60,088 nucleotides of DNA from Salegentibacter agarivorans. GTDB taxonomy: Bacteria; Bacteroidota; Bacteroidia; Flavobacteriales; Flavobacteriaceae. Under the pieces are notes generated by a model. That model saw only the letters and a list, made by a program, of their open reading frames with translations. It did no database searches and was not told the DNA's origin. The DNA lies in assembly GCF_900113135.1 (NCBI RefSeq), contig NZ_FOOH01000025.1:1-60088 (forward strand), written 5' to 3'. The position numbers and the translations under genes were made by a program. Positions 20,101-28,338 of the stretch are shown piece by piece; position 1 is the first letter of the stretch; each line of letters starts with the position of its first letter.

Positions 20101-21207
20101 TCAGGTTTTGGAAAAGGGAATTTTTATTATGGTTTCTACTCCAGCCTCTTTATTGCGTATTTTAAAACTGGCCCCTTTTCCGTAAAGCGTAAGTAAACGA
20201 TCCCTGATATTAGAAATCCCCACTCCTTTTTCTAATAAAGTTTCTTGTTCTTCGGTAAGTGGTTTTCCATTATTGTATACACTAAGCACCAGGAACCCTC
20301 TGGATTTAAAAATATTGATCACAATTTTTAAATGTATATTATGGTAAGAATAACCGTGTTTAACCGAATTTTCTATAATGGGTTGTAATAGCAGTGATGG
20401 CACTAAATGATCTAACAGGCTTTCGTCTATATTCTTCTCGATTATCAAATGATCTGAAAACCTAAGAGTGAGAATATTTAAATAATAGTCCAGCATTCGT
20501 AATTCCTTTCTCAGGGTAACTTTATAGTTCTCGCTACTGTATAAAATTTCACGAAGCAGGTCGCTTAGATCTGCAATGGTATCCTGGGCTTTTTTAGCAT
20601 CTATTTCAACTAAAACCGAAATAGAGTTTAAGGTATTGAATAAAAAATGCGGCTGTAGCTGAGAAGATAACATCTTCATACGCGTATTGGTAAGTTGAGA
20701 TTCCAGTAGCGTCTTTTGCTTCTCGGTCTCTTTTACCTGTTTTAAATAATAATAGGTGTAGATGATAAAAATCATCGCAAAGTAGATCAAAAAATTAAGA
20801 TCTATTACGAATATCATTCGGTCTATACTGGCTTTTAAACTATAGTCGGCAAAAGTCATGAGCCCGAGTAAAATTCCGTAGAGATCAAAGAAAAAACGAA
20901 TTACAAACCCTATTAATATTGAAAATAAGGTATGCAGTAAAAAAATTTTTATCCACGAATAGTTTTTATCTAAAAGGCGCTTAGTACTTATCGCAATCAG
21001 GCTCATATAAACCACTACAATAATCCAGTCTATAAGCAAGTTATGGATAATAATGTCGTGCCAGGATTCTACGGTTTCCCGGGAAATGAATGCGCGCATA
21101 TAAGCCAGTTTGCCTAAATATACCAGGTTGAATAACGTGTAGAAGGCCGCCAAAAGCAAAATAAGCTTTACGTCTATATATTTATTTTTTAAGGCTGAAA
21201 AGCTCAT
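20101..21207 (-). CDS. LytS-type membrane sensor histidine kinase
   Basis: 368 residues. Four membrane helices lie in residues 15-160, then a short coiled coil and the His_kinase domain with H-box LSSQLQPHFLFNTLNSI (about 184-200) and the ATP-binding N-box PIIENSVKHGYSY, ending GVGISNIRDRLLTLYG. Stimulus unknown. It follows the LytTR response regulator by 11 bp on the same strand, so the pair is one operon. Confidence 0.92.
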   Translation of the reverse strand: MSFSALKNKYIDVKLILLLAAFYTLFNLVYLGKLAYMRAFISRETVESWHDIIIHNLLIDWIIVVVYMSLIAISTKRLLDKNYSWIKIFLLHTLFSILIGFVIRFFFDLYGILLGLMTFADYSLKASIDRMIFVIDLNFLIYFAMIFIIYTYYYLKQVKETEKQKTLLESQLTNTRMKMLSSQLQPHFLFNTLNSISVLVEIDAKKAQDTIADLSDLLREILYSSENYKVTLRKELRMLDYYLNILTLRFSDHLIIEKNIDESLLDHLVPSLLLQPIIENSVKHGYSYHNIHLKIVINIFKSRGFLVLSVYNNGKPLTEEQETLLEKGVGISNIRDRLLTLYGKGASFKIRNKEAGVETIIKIPFSKT

Positions 21208-21218
21208 CTTGAGGTTCT

Positions 21219-21983
21219 TTAAATTCCGAGTTTATCAAATAATTCCTTTTTATTGGATTTGCTGATGCGTAATAATTTATTATCTCTCATTTTTACATCT
21301 ACTTCAGAGAAATCTGAATGCACAATTTCTTTAATGTGATTAAGATTAATAATGGCCGATCTATGAATTCTGAAAAAGGCATGGTTTTTAAAAAACTCTT
21401 CAAGGTTATTTAAAGATTCCCGCAGTAAATATTTACTATTTTCAGTATAAATTTCAGCATAATAGCCAGAAGCACAGATATAACTAATCTCGTTGGGTGT
21501 TAGTAAAACGGTTTTATTACCCTGCCTAACCGGAAGTTTTAAAGGAATTTTGGAGGTTTTCCTGTCTTTGCTATAAACCTCAAACAAAGTTTGCAGGCGC
21601 TTTTCAAAATTTTCCTGAACTTCATTATTTGAGATATTAAGTACTTTTTTTATAGTTTTAAAAAACCGCTCGTCGCGAAAGGGTTTCAGCAGAAAATCGA
21701 AGGCATCTACATCAAAAGCTTTCGTGGCATAATTATCATAAGCAGTTACAAATACAACTACTGGTTTTGGGTTCACATGAAGCTTCTGCAGCACTTCAAA
21801 TCCACTCATATCTTTCATACTAATATCAAGAAAAACAAGTCCCGGCTTAAGCTTATTAATTTGAGTAATCGCCGATTTCCCATTGGAACATTCACCCAAA
21901 ACTTCAATTTCCTTTACTTCAGCAAGCAGGTTAAGCACTCTTCTTCTTGCCAGTTCTTCATCATCTACAACAAGTGCTTTCAT
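21219..21983 (-). CDS. LytTR-family response regulator
   Basis: 254 residues. Receiver domain with VVDDEELARRR, the phosphoacceptor in LVFLDISMKDMSG (Asp near 53) and VTAYDNYATKAF, then a LytTR DNA-binding domain from about 150 (ISYICASGYYAEIYTENSKYLLRESL, FFRIHRSAIINL). It would bind direct-repeat promoters in response to the downstream kinase. Confidence 0.93.
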   Translation of the reverse strand: MKALVVDDEELARRRVLNLLAEVKEIEVLGECSNGKSAITQINKLKPGLVFLDISMKDMSGFEVLQKLHVNPKPVVVFVTAYDNYATKAFDVDAFDFLLKPFRDERFFKTIKKVLNISNNEVQENFEKRLQTLFEVYSKDRKTSKIPLKLPVRQGNKTVLLTPNEISYICASGYYAEIYTENSKYLLRESLNNLEEFFKNHAFFRIHRSAIINLNHIKEIVHSDFSEVDVKMRDNKLLRISKSNKKELFDKLGI

Positions 21984-22153
21984 AATTTTACATTTGAGAT
22001 ATACCCATGTAATTTAAAACTATTTTTTCTTGTTAAATATTTTTTTTGAATCTAAGTAATTGATATAAAATAATTTAGTGAATGAATAAACCTAATTCTG
22101 CTACCAGGGATATATTTTATGATGTGAATAGTCTCCTATTTGATATAAAGCAT

Positions 22154-22213
22154 AAAAAAGCCTGTAAAGTTTTTTAAAAGCTTCATTTAGACTGAAGTTT
22201 ATACTTTACAGGC
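22154..22213 (-). terminator. Terminator of the 184-residue secreted protein gene
   Basis: Long stem GCCTGTAAAGT (22160-22170) / ACTTTACAGGC (22203-22213) with an inner hairpin (CTTCATTTAG / ACTGAAG). Read on the minus strand it is followed by TTTTTT. It lies 24 bp past the stop codon of the gene on that strand. Confidence 0.85.
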
Positions 22214-22236
22214 ATTAGTTAAAGGTTCTGAAGAGA

Positions 22237-22791
22237 TTACATACCGGCCACACGCTCTTCATTTATATTTTTAGGATCAATTTTAATAATTTTTGATTTA
22301 TCATTTTTTACAACTTTAATTCGATAAAGTTCTTTATCCAGAAGCTTCCCCTGCCCCCTGGCTTTATAATTATTCTTTACCATACTCCAGCCTTCGGTTT
22401 GTCTCCATAATTCATTTCTTACTGCAAGAGGCAAAGCAATATCTTTAAATAGTTGCCTGGTTCGGTTTAATACTCCTTCTTTTGAATAATTTGCTTCAAG
22501 AAATCCTTTACTGGATTGAAAACGTACTAAATAACTATCATAATCTTTATATTTCACTTCTTCAATAAATTTAGAAATATCAAAATAAGACTCCATAAAT
22601 GCCATCGGATTTTTAGTGAATTCAGCAGCAAAACTATCGCTCACATTATAGCGGTATTCATCGGGATTATCGGTTTCCTCCAGAACAAAGGGAGAATAAG
22701 CAATTCTAGTTTCTTCCAGTTGAGTAATTCTCTGGGCGTAGCTACTAAAGCTAAAGCTCACAAGCATCAAAATAACGACTGATTTTTTCAT
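22237..22791 (-). CDS. Secreted protein of unknown function
   Basis: 184 residues with a clear signal peptide (MKKSVVILMLVSFSFSSYAQ, cut after YAQ). No family was recognised. The mature part is charged, contains a repeated EAN/FLEANYS-like pattern, and ends basic then acidic (KIIKIDPKNINEERVAGM). Probably periplasmic. Its own terminator follows, so it is monocistronic. Confidence 0.75.
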   Translation of the reverse strand: MKKSVVILMLVSFSFSSYAQRITQLEETRIAYSPFVLEETDNPDEYRYNVSDSFAAEFTKNPMAFMESYFDISKFIEEVKYKDYDSYLVRFQSSKGFLEANYSKEGVLNRTRQLFKDIALPLAVRNELWRQTEGWSMVKNNYKARGQGKLLDKELYRIKVVKNDKSKIIKIDPKNINEERVAGM

Positions 22792-23101
22792 AACAATTAA
22801 TTTTTAAGATTTATAAACGGTTTAGGTACAAGCTTGTATTTAATTATATCCTAAAGTTAATTAGCAAAACAGGTGAAATAATAAGGAATGATCCAGACTA
22901 TATTTTTTTGGTAATGAACAGGTAGAAAATTGATATAAAGCGCGTAAACTGAATTGGACCTATTTTAGAAATCGAAAATTTTTACTAATTTTATAAACTT
23001 TTTATACTCAAAAAATTATTCTTATTAAGACTTCCACTACGCATAAAAATTATAAAGCAGACGTTGCAAATATTAATAAAATTCCCATCGTTACTCAGTT
23101 A
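22792..23101. other. Intergenic region with the unread N-terminus of the GAF kinase
   Basis: 310 bp between divergent genes. From about 23021 the frame of the downstream kinase is open without ATG, GTG or TTG and encodes a plausible N-terminal extension (KADVANINKIPIVTQLL) before the first TTG at 23102. The left half is A+T-rich and probably holds both promoters; no convincing -7/-33 pair was picked out. Confidence 0.5.
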
Positions 23102-24220
23102 TTGGATATTATTTGTCTTACAACCGGGATGGGTTTTACCGCAATTGCGCGGGTCACAGAAGATAAATGGATTACCTGCGCTGTTAACGATAAAATTAAA
23201 TTCGGATTAAAACCCGGAGATGAATTAAAAGTAGAAACAACTATTTGTAACGAGGTACGTCAGCACGAACAGGCTGTTTTTATAGATAATGTAGCCACAA
23301 GCGAAACTTATGCCAAGCATCCTACTCCCGCGATGTATGGTTTTTCAAGTTATATTTCGGTTCCATTATATAAAAAAGATGGAAGTTTTTTTGGTACTAT
23401 TTGCGCTATAGATAAAAAGATAGCTAAAATTGATACCGAAGAAATTAGAGGGATGTTTCAACTCTATGCTGAATTAATTAGCTTTCACCTGGAAGCAATT
23501 GAAGAAAAGGAGAATGCCGTTGCCGAATTAAACGAAGAACACCAAATAGCTGAATTGCGGGAACAATTTATTGCAATTTTAGGTCACGATCTAAAAAACC
23601 CCATCGCCACTACGCGGATGAGTGCTGAAATCTTAATGAAATTGAGTAAGGAAGATATTGTAAAGCGCAATGCTTCCCTTATTAAATCTACCAGCATCAG
23701 GATGGAAGGTTTAATCGATAATCTTCTAGATTTTGCCCGCGGCCGCCTGGGAGAAGGTATAAAGCTTAATAAAACTACCGATTCCAAAAAACTGGAAGAT
23801 GTATTGAAACAGGTGATTAACGAATTAAAGATTATTTCTCCCCAACAGAAAATTTCTTCTAAAATTCAATTAGAAAATCCGGTAAATTGTGATCCAGACC
23901 GTATTGCACAATTATGTTCTAACCTTTTAGGAAATGCAGTAACTCATGGTACTTCAGATGAATCTATAGAACTTGAAGTGGTATGTTTAAATGGAGAGTT
24001 TAAATTAGAAATTACCAACAATGGGACGAAAATCCCTAAAGAAGTAAGGGAAAAATTATTTGAACCATTTTATCGTCTTGAAGGAGAAGAGCCCAAAAAA
24101 GGTTTAGGCCTGGGGCTTTATATTGCATCTGAAATTGCAGCAGCACACAATGGAGAGATAAAAGTAAGCTCTTCAGACAAAGAAACTGTTTTCAGTTTTG
24201 TGATGCCGGCGCAAAGCTAA
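23102..24220 (+). CDS. GAF-domain sensor histidine kinase
   Basis: At least 372 residues. GAF domain (about 1-135; LTTGMGFTAIARVTEDKW, ETTICNEVRQHEQAVFIDNV), HisKA with FIAILGHDLKNPIATTRMS (phospho-His near 163), and HATPase_c with LCSNLLGNAVTHGT and GLGLGLYIASEIAAAHNG. Cytoplasmic; the GAF part resembles those sensing redox or small ligands, but the ligand is unknown. TTG at 23102 is the first usual start, yet the reading frame and homology-like sequence continue about 25 codons upstream, so the true start may be a rare codon such as ATT near 23021. Confidence 0.88.
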   Translation: MDIICLTTGMGFTAIARVTEDKWITCAVNDKIKFGLKPGDELKVETTICNEVRQHEQAVFIDNVATSETYAKHPTPAMYGFSSYISVPLYKKDGSFFGTICAIDKKIAKIDTEEIRGMFQLYAELISFHLEAIEEKENAVAELNEEHQIAELREQFIAILGHDLKNPIATTRMSAEILMKLSKEDIVKRNASLIKSTSIRMEGLIDNLLDFARGRLGEGIKLNKTTDSKKLEDVLKQVINELKIISPQQKISSKIQLENPVNCDPDRIAQLCSNLLGNAVTHGTSDESIELEVVCLNGEFKLEITNNGTKIPKEVREKLFEPFYRLEGEEPKKGLGLGLYIASEIAAAHNGEIKVSSSDKETVFSFVMPAQS

Positions 24221-24267
24221 CCCGGGACAGCCAAAAAGCTATCTTAGTTACTTTATAAAATAGCAGC

Positions 24268-24417
24268 CTAAAATATTAGGTTAAGAGTTCCTAATACTGC
24301 AAAAATAGCCGCAACCACTATCCAGGCCAGAATTAATAAAATAAATAGTTTAGCCAGAAAATGAAACCCTGATGTGGCTGTTTTGTAATTCTCCAAAAAA
24401 ATGTAAAAAGGATTCAT
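24268..24417 (-). CDS. Small one-helix membrane protein
   Basis: 49 residues, MNPFYIFLENYKTATSGF then a hydrophobic helix (LFILLILAWIVVAAIFAVLG). The ATG start and TAG stop are clean and the composition is typical of small inner-membrane proteins. No family known to me. Convergent with the GAF kinase, 47 bp apart. Confidence 0.55.
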   Translation of the reverse strand: MNPFYIFLENYKTATSGFHFLAKLFILLILAWIVVAAIFAVLGTLNLIF

Positions 24418-24772
24418 AGCACAAATATTAAGGTTAGACATAGAACCTATATAGAAATTCGCTATAAAAAAGTAGTGGTAAAAACTTATTTTACTGAAAA
24501 GATATTATTGAAGCTTTTAGCCCTCAAAATAATTTGTCCAGAATTTTTAAAGGTAATTTTCCACCATATTCTAAAGTTATTATCCAAAAAAGTTCACCTT
24601 TAATTTAAAACTATTAATACATTTTTGAAACGGGGGAAATCCTGTATTAATCAACTTTGTAATAAAATAGAGATTTATTTTTAGGAAAATTCTGTATAAT
24701 TTTCCAGAAGAAAACAAATTCGAATAATATAGAAATTTAGGATTTTAGGGGCTTTGAATGGGAAGTAAACAT
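24418..24772. other. Gene-free A+T-rich stretch
   Basis: About 355 bp without a credible reading frame. It would hold the promoter of the 49-residue membrane protein. No repeat or motif was recognised. Confidence 0.5.
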
Positions 24773-24817
24773 AAAAATGGGGAAGCGTTTAATTAATAAA
24801 CTACTTCCCCAAAACTC
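24773..24817 (-). terminator. Terminator of the dodecin gene
   Basis: TGGGGAAG (24778-24785) pairs with CTTCCCC (24804-24810), with GTTTAAT/ATTAAAC extending the stem inward. On the minus strand it is followed by ATTTTTATG. It lies about 15 bp past the dodecin stop. Confidence 0.85.
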
Positions 24818-24830
24818 AAACGAACTAAAT

Positions 24831-25034
24831 TTAGCTCTCTTTTTTAAATGATATCTTCGCGTTCACTGCGTACGAAGCAATTTTATTATTAATCACATTC
24901 GCGTGCATCTCTTTCACGTAAACCGATTCTATATTTTTTACACTTTTAGAAGCCTCTGCAAGGGCATTTCTGGTTGCATCATCAAAACTCTCTGTTGAAC
25001 TTGCAATTACTTCAATAACTTTTACGATACTCAT
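24831..25034 (-). CDS. Dodecin family flavin-binding protein
   Basis: 67 residues, full length for dodecin. MSIVKVIEVIASSTESFDDATRNALAEASK is the standard beginning; the flavin-stacking Trp of archaeal dodecin is replaced (KNIESVYVKEMHANV), a frequent variation. Forms dodecameric shells storing flavin or CoA. Neighbouring stress-type genes (USP) fit a role in stationary or stress conditions. Confidence 0.93.
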   Translation of the reverse strand: MSIVKVIEVIASSTESFDDATRNALAEASKSVKNIESVYVKEMHANVINNKIASYAVNAKISFKKES

Positions 25035-25303
25035 AATTTTTTGTTTTTATGGTTATATCTTAAAGTTAATGAACAAGTTAGCCTATAAAAAAGGTTTAAC
25101 AATTTATAACATGGACTTAAATCTTTATTCCTAAAAAAATTAAAAGAATATTTTTTTAAAAAAATTCCTCTACAGATTCAAAGTGTGTTTAGAATTACGA
25201 TAAGAATCGCACAATGCAACTTTTTGAATTAAAACAAAGCGATCTTGCACTTAACTTTTAATTTAAGAGCTAAATCGCATTATTATCTCAGAAAATGAGA
25301 AAT

Positions 25304-25744
25304 CTATCCTAGCGGGACCGCTAATAAAGGAATTTGAAGTTCGTCTATAAGATCTTTTTTCTTGTTTGAGGTAAACAGGCCATACACCAGGTTTTTTTTC
25401 TTGTGGCCGGCAACTACCAAATCAATATTACACTCATCTACCAACTTTTTAATAGACTTTATTACAGAACCTTCAATTATACGGCCCTCTACTTCTACAT
25501 TATGATCTTTTGCAACATCTTCGGCCCACTTTTCTATGGTAGCTTTTTCTTTTTTTCGGTCCTCAGCTCTCTTTTCATAAACATATTGAGGTCCGGCCTC
25601 CCGGGCAAGAAAATCATCAGGATCGGCTACAGTTACGTGAATTATCCAGATTTTGGCGTTTGTTAATTTAGCAATATTAACCGCGTGTGAAATAAGTAAA
25701 TCAGCATCATTTTTACGGTCTACGGCTACTAAAATGTTCTTCAT
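25304..25744 (-). CDS. Universal stress protein
   Basis: 146 residues, single UspA domain. Starts KNILVAVDRKNDADLLISHAVNIA and has the nucleotide-site region DLVVAGHKKKNLVYGLFTSNKKKDLI, in which the consensus GxxGxxxxxxGS(S/T) is poorly kept, so ATP binding is doubtful. Cytoplasmic. Separated from dodecin by a 269-bp gap with no clear terminator. Confidence 0.88.
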   Translation of the reverse strand: MKNILVAVDRKNDADLLISHAVNIAKLTNAKIWIIHVTVADPDDFLAREAGPQYVYEKRAEDRKKEKATIEKWAEDVAKDHNVEVEGRIIEGSVIKSIKKLVDECNIDLVVAGHKKKNLVYGLFTSNKKKDLIDELQIPLLAVPLG

Positions 25745-25899
25745 GTTATGGCAGGTTTAAGAAACTAAAAATAGGAAAAAATTATGCGCTTCTAAAATAT
25801 TTGAGAAGCAACCTTAATCTTTTCCAATTTAAATGTGTGTTTTTCAATTTTTCTAACTAAGGATTATACATTATATTTACAGCTAATTTTTCAAATTTC

Positions 25900-26007
25900 A
25901 TAAAAAATAAAACCAGGCTAAAAATCATTTTATTTTTCTTCTCGGCGGTCACGGGAACTTATGCTTTTCTTATTTATAATTTTATCTACCTGATGAAAAT
26001 AAGGTGA
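25900..26007 (+). CDS. Possible 35-residue membrane peptide without standard start
   Basis: The frame reads about KNKTRLKIILFFFSAVTGTYAFLIYNFIYLMKIR and stops at TGA (26005-26007). The basic N-terminus and one hydrophobic helix look like a real small membrane protein, but the frame has no ATG, GTG or TTG before the helix; ATA at 25900 or a rare codon would be needed. The rest of the 421-bp gap between the USP gene and the symporter holds nothing else I can name. Confidence 0.25.
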   Translation: MKNKTRLKIILFFFSAVTGTYAFLIYNFIYLMKIR

Positions 26008-26165
26008 CCTAAGAGTTTCTTCTAATTTGAATGATTTTCCCTTTTTTTATCACTTCGTTTTCATCCAAAGATTAAATTAAAATACATAAAAGCAAACCCA
26101 ATGATTTCTTTAGGAAGAAACGCTGCTTTTTAGCGGTGTGGAGTTTCAAATTTAGAAATTAAACT

Positions 26166-28238
26166 ATGAAAAAATATTTTCTTTTAATCCTTTTACTTCC
26201 GCTTTCAATGTTAAATGCCCAGCAACTTAAGATAGATGCTAAAGCTGGAAATATTTCTAATTTAATTAATGACGGATTTATTGATTTGGAGGTTTCAGGT
26301 GGGCAACCTCCCTATACCTATAAATGGTCTGATAAAAATACTGGGCTTGAATCAAAATCGGCTTACGGTCTTACCGAAGGAATTCCTTATAAAGTCAAAA
26401 TCACAGATAGTAAAGGTGCCACTCTTACCCGGGAGTTTAAAATAAAACCTAAAGCAATTACCGAACATTTTAATGGTGCTGCTGTTCCGCTGGTAGAAAG
26501 CCTGGGGAATTTCTTATTCTGGGACCCGTTTACCACATTTGGAATTTATGATCCTGTAGTGTATGCTGAAGTTGCTAAAGTGCCCATCCCGGGTTGGAGT
26601 CCTTCGGTAAATGATCGCTATTTACTTAAGGAATGGAAAATTAATGAAGGGAAGAATGTGAATGAAGGAGATCTTATTGCCATAGTAAATTCCGAAAATA
26701 AAGGTGATTTAAATATTTATGCCACTACAAGCGGAAATCTAAAACACTTAACCAAAGCCGGAGATGTAATTTACGATTCCAATAACAGCGATCATCTTAT
26801 TAAAACAGGCGCTCATAATTTAGCCGAAATTAAATACCCTACTCCCCTGCCAGTTACTCACCCAAATGGAGACCCCAAAACCCATAATATTCCTCTTATA
26901 GTTATTTGGTTAATATTTGGTGCTGCATTTTTTACCGTTAAAATGGGTTTTATCAATTTTAAAGGGGTAAAACATTCTATAGACCTCGCACGCGGAAAAT
27001 ATGATGACCCTACCGCCCCGGGTAAGATCACTCATTTTCAAACCATGGCAACCGCAGTTTCTGCTACCGTAGGACTGGGAAATATCGCCGGTGTGGCTAT
27101 CGCTATATCTTTGGGAGGAGCCGGAGCAACTTTTTGGATGATTATCGCCGGACTTTTAGGTATGGCTTCAAAATTTGTGGAATGTACCCTTGGAATTAAA
27201 TATAGGGTTATTAATAAAGAAGGAAAGATTTTTGGTGGCCCTATGAATTATTTACAACACGGGCTGGAGCGAAGAAATATGAAAGGTTTTGGTAAAGTTC
27301 TGGCTGTTTTCTTTGCAGTGCTTTGTATTGGAGCAACCCTGGGTGGAGGGAATATGTTTCAGGCCAATCAATCTTTCGAGATTCTTGCCAGTCAGTTTGA
27401 ATTTATGGAAGGAAATGGTTTTTATTTTGGCCTCGCCCTTTCAGGCCTTGTAGGCTTGGTAATTCTTGGTGGTATTGAGAGTATAGGCAAAGTAACCGGA
27501 AAGATTGTTCCCTTAATGGCTCTTATATATGTTGTTTCTGCGCTTGTGGTTATTGGTGTAAATTTTGAAAATATAGGTTCAGCATTTTCTGCGATTTATA
27601 ATGGTGCTTTTAATGCAACAGCCTTAAAAGGCGGAGTAATAGGCGTACTTATTGTAGGATTTCAAAGGGCTGCATTCTCCAGCGAATCTGGAGTTGGTTC
27701 GGCGGCAATAGCTCACAGCGCCGGAAAAACCAGGCATCCAGCTTCTGAAGGCTATGTAGCGTTAATTGAACCTTTTATAGACACAGTAATCATCTGTACT
27801 TTAACTGCACTTGTTCTTATTTTTACCGGCATGCACGAGGTAGAGGGCGTTGGCGGGGTTCAACTTACCTCTGGAGCCTTTGCTACCGTGATGCCATGGT
27901 TTCCTTATGTGTTGAGTATTGTGGTTTTTCTCTTTGCATTTTCTACTATGATCTCCTGGTCTTATTACGGGCTACGCGCGTGGACTTATATATTCGGAAA
28001 AACCAACAGGAGCGAATTGGTTTTCAAATCTATGTTCCTGGTTTTTGTAGTGATTGGTGCTTCAGTAGGGCTGGGAGCTGTGCTTGATTTCTCTGATATG
28101 ATGATTTTAACTATGTCTTTCCCTAATATTATTGGCCTATATATAATGTCCGGTGAAGTTAGAAATGACCTAAAGGAATACAACCGAAGACTGAAAGCAG
28201 GCGAATTATTTACAAAAACTGTAGAAAAAACTGTTTAA
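26166..28238 (+). CDS. Sodium:alanine symporter (AGCS) with SprB-like and lipoyl-like N-terminal domains
   Basis: 690 residues against about 450-550 for ordinary AGCS transporters. Signal peptide 1-18 (LNAQ), then a PKD/SprB-type repeat (about 37-95; LEVSGGQPPYTYKWSD, YKVKITDSKG), then a biotinyl/lipoyl-like barrel (about 135-210; WKINEGKNVNEGDLIAIVNS), then the AGCS membrane domain from about 245 (FQTMATAVSATVGLGNIAGVAIAIS, GGPMNYLQHG, SESGVGSAAIAHS). Imports alanine or glycine with Na+. The head should lie in the periplasm. Ends with a terminator. Confidence 0.9.
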   Translation: MKKYFLLILLLPLSMLNAQQLKIDAKAGNISNLINDGFIDLEVSGGQPPYTYKWSDKNTGLESKSAYGLTEGIPYKVKITDSKGATLTREFKIKPKAITEHFNGAAVPLVESLGNFLFWDPFTTFGIYDPVVYAEVAKVPIPGWSPSVNDRYLLKEWKINEGKNVNEGDLIAIVNSENKGDLNIYATTSGNLKHLTKAGDVIYDSNNSDHLIKTGAHNLAEIKYPTPLPVTHPNGDPKTHNIPLIVIWLIFGAAFFTVKMGFINFKGVKHSIDLARGKYDDPTAPGKITHFQTMATAVSATVGLGNIAGVAIAISLGGAGATFWMIIAGLLGMASKFVECTLGIKYRVINKEGKIFGGPMNYLQHGLERRNMKGFGKVLAVFFAVLCIGATLGGGNMFQANQSFEILASQFEFMEGNGFYFGLALSGLVGLVILGGIESIGKVTGKIVPLMALIYVVSALVVIGVNFENIGSAFSAIYNGAFNATALKGGVIGVLIVGFQRAAFSSESGVGSAAIAHSAGKTRHPASEGYVALIEPFIDTVIICTLTALVLIFTGMHEVEGVGGVQLTSGAFATVMPWFPYVLSIVVFLFAFSTMISWSYYGLRAWTYIFGKTNRSELVFKSMFLVFVVIGASVGLGAVLDFSDMMILTMSFPNIIGLYIMSGEVRNDLKEYNRRLKAGELFTKTVEKTV

Positions 28239-28280
28239 GCGCATTTTTATCCCGTTATAGAGTAAACATTTTAGAAAGTT

Positions 28281-28316
28281 AAAAACCTTCCGGCGAATAC
28301 CGGAAGGTTTTTTTAT
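28281..28316. terminator. Bidirectional terminator between symporter and fhs
   Basis: CCTTCCGG / CCGGAAGG with loop CGAATA, flanked by AAAAA and TTTTTTT. Both convergent genes end here. Confidence 0.92.
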
Positions 28317-28338
28317 TTGAAAAAAATAGATCTTGCCC

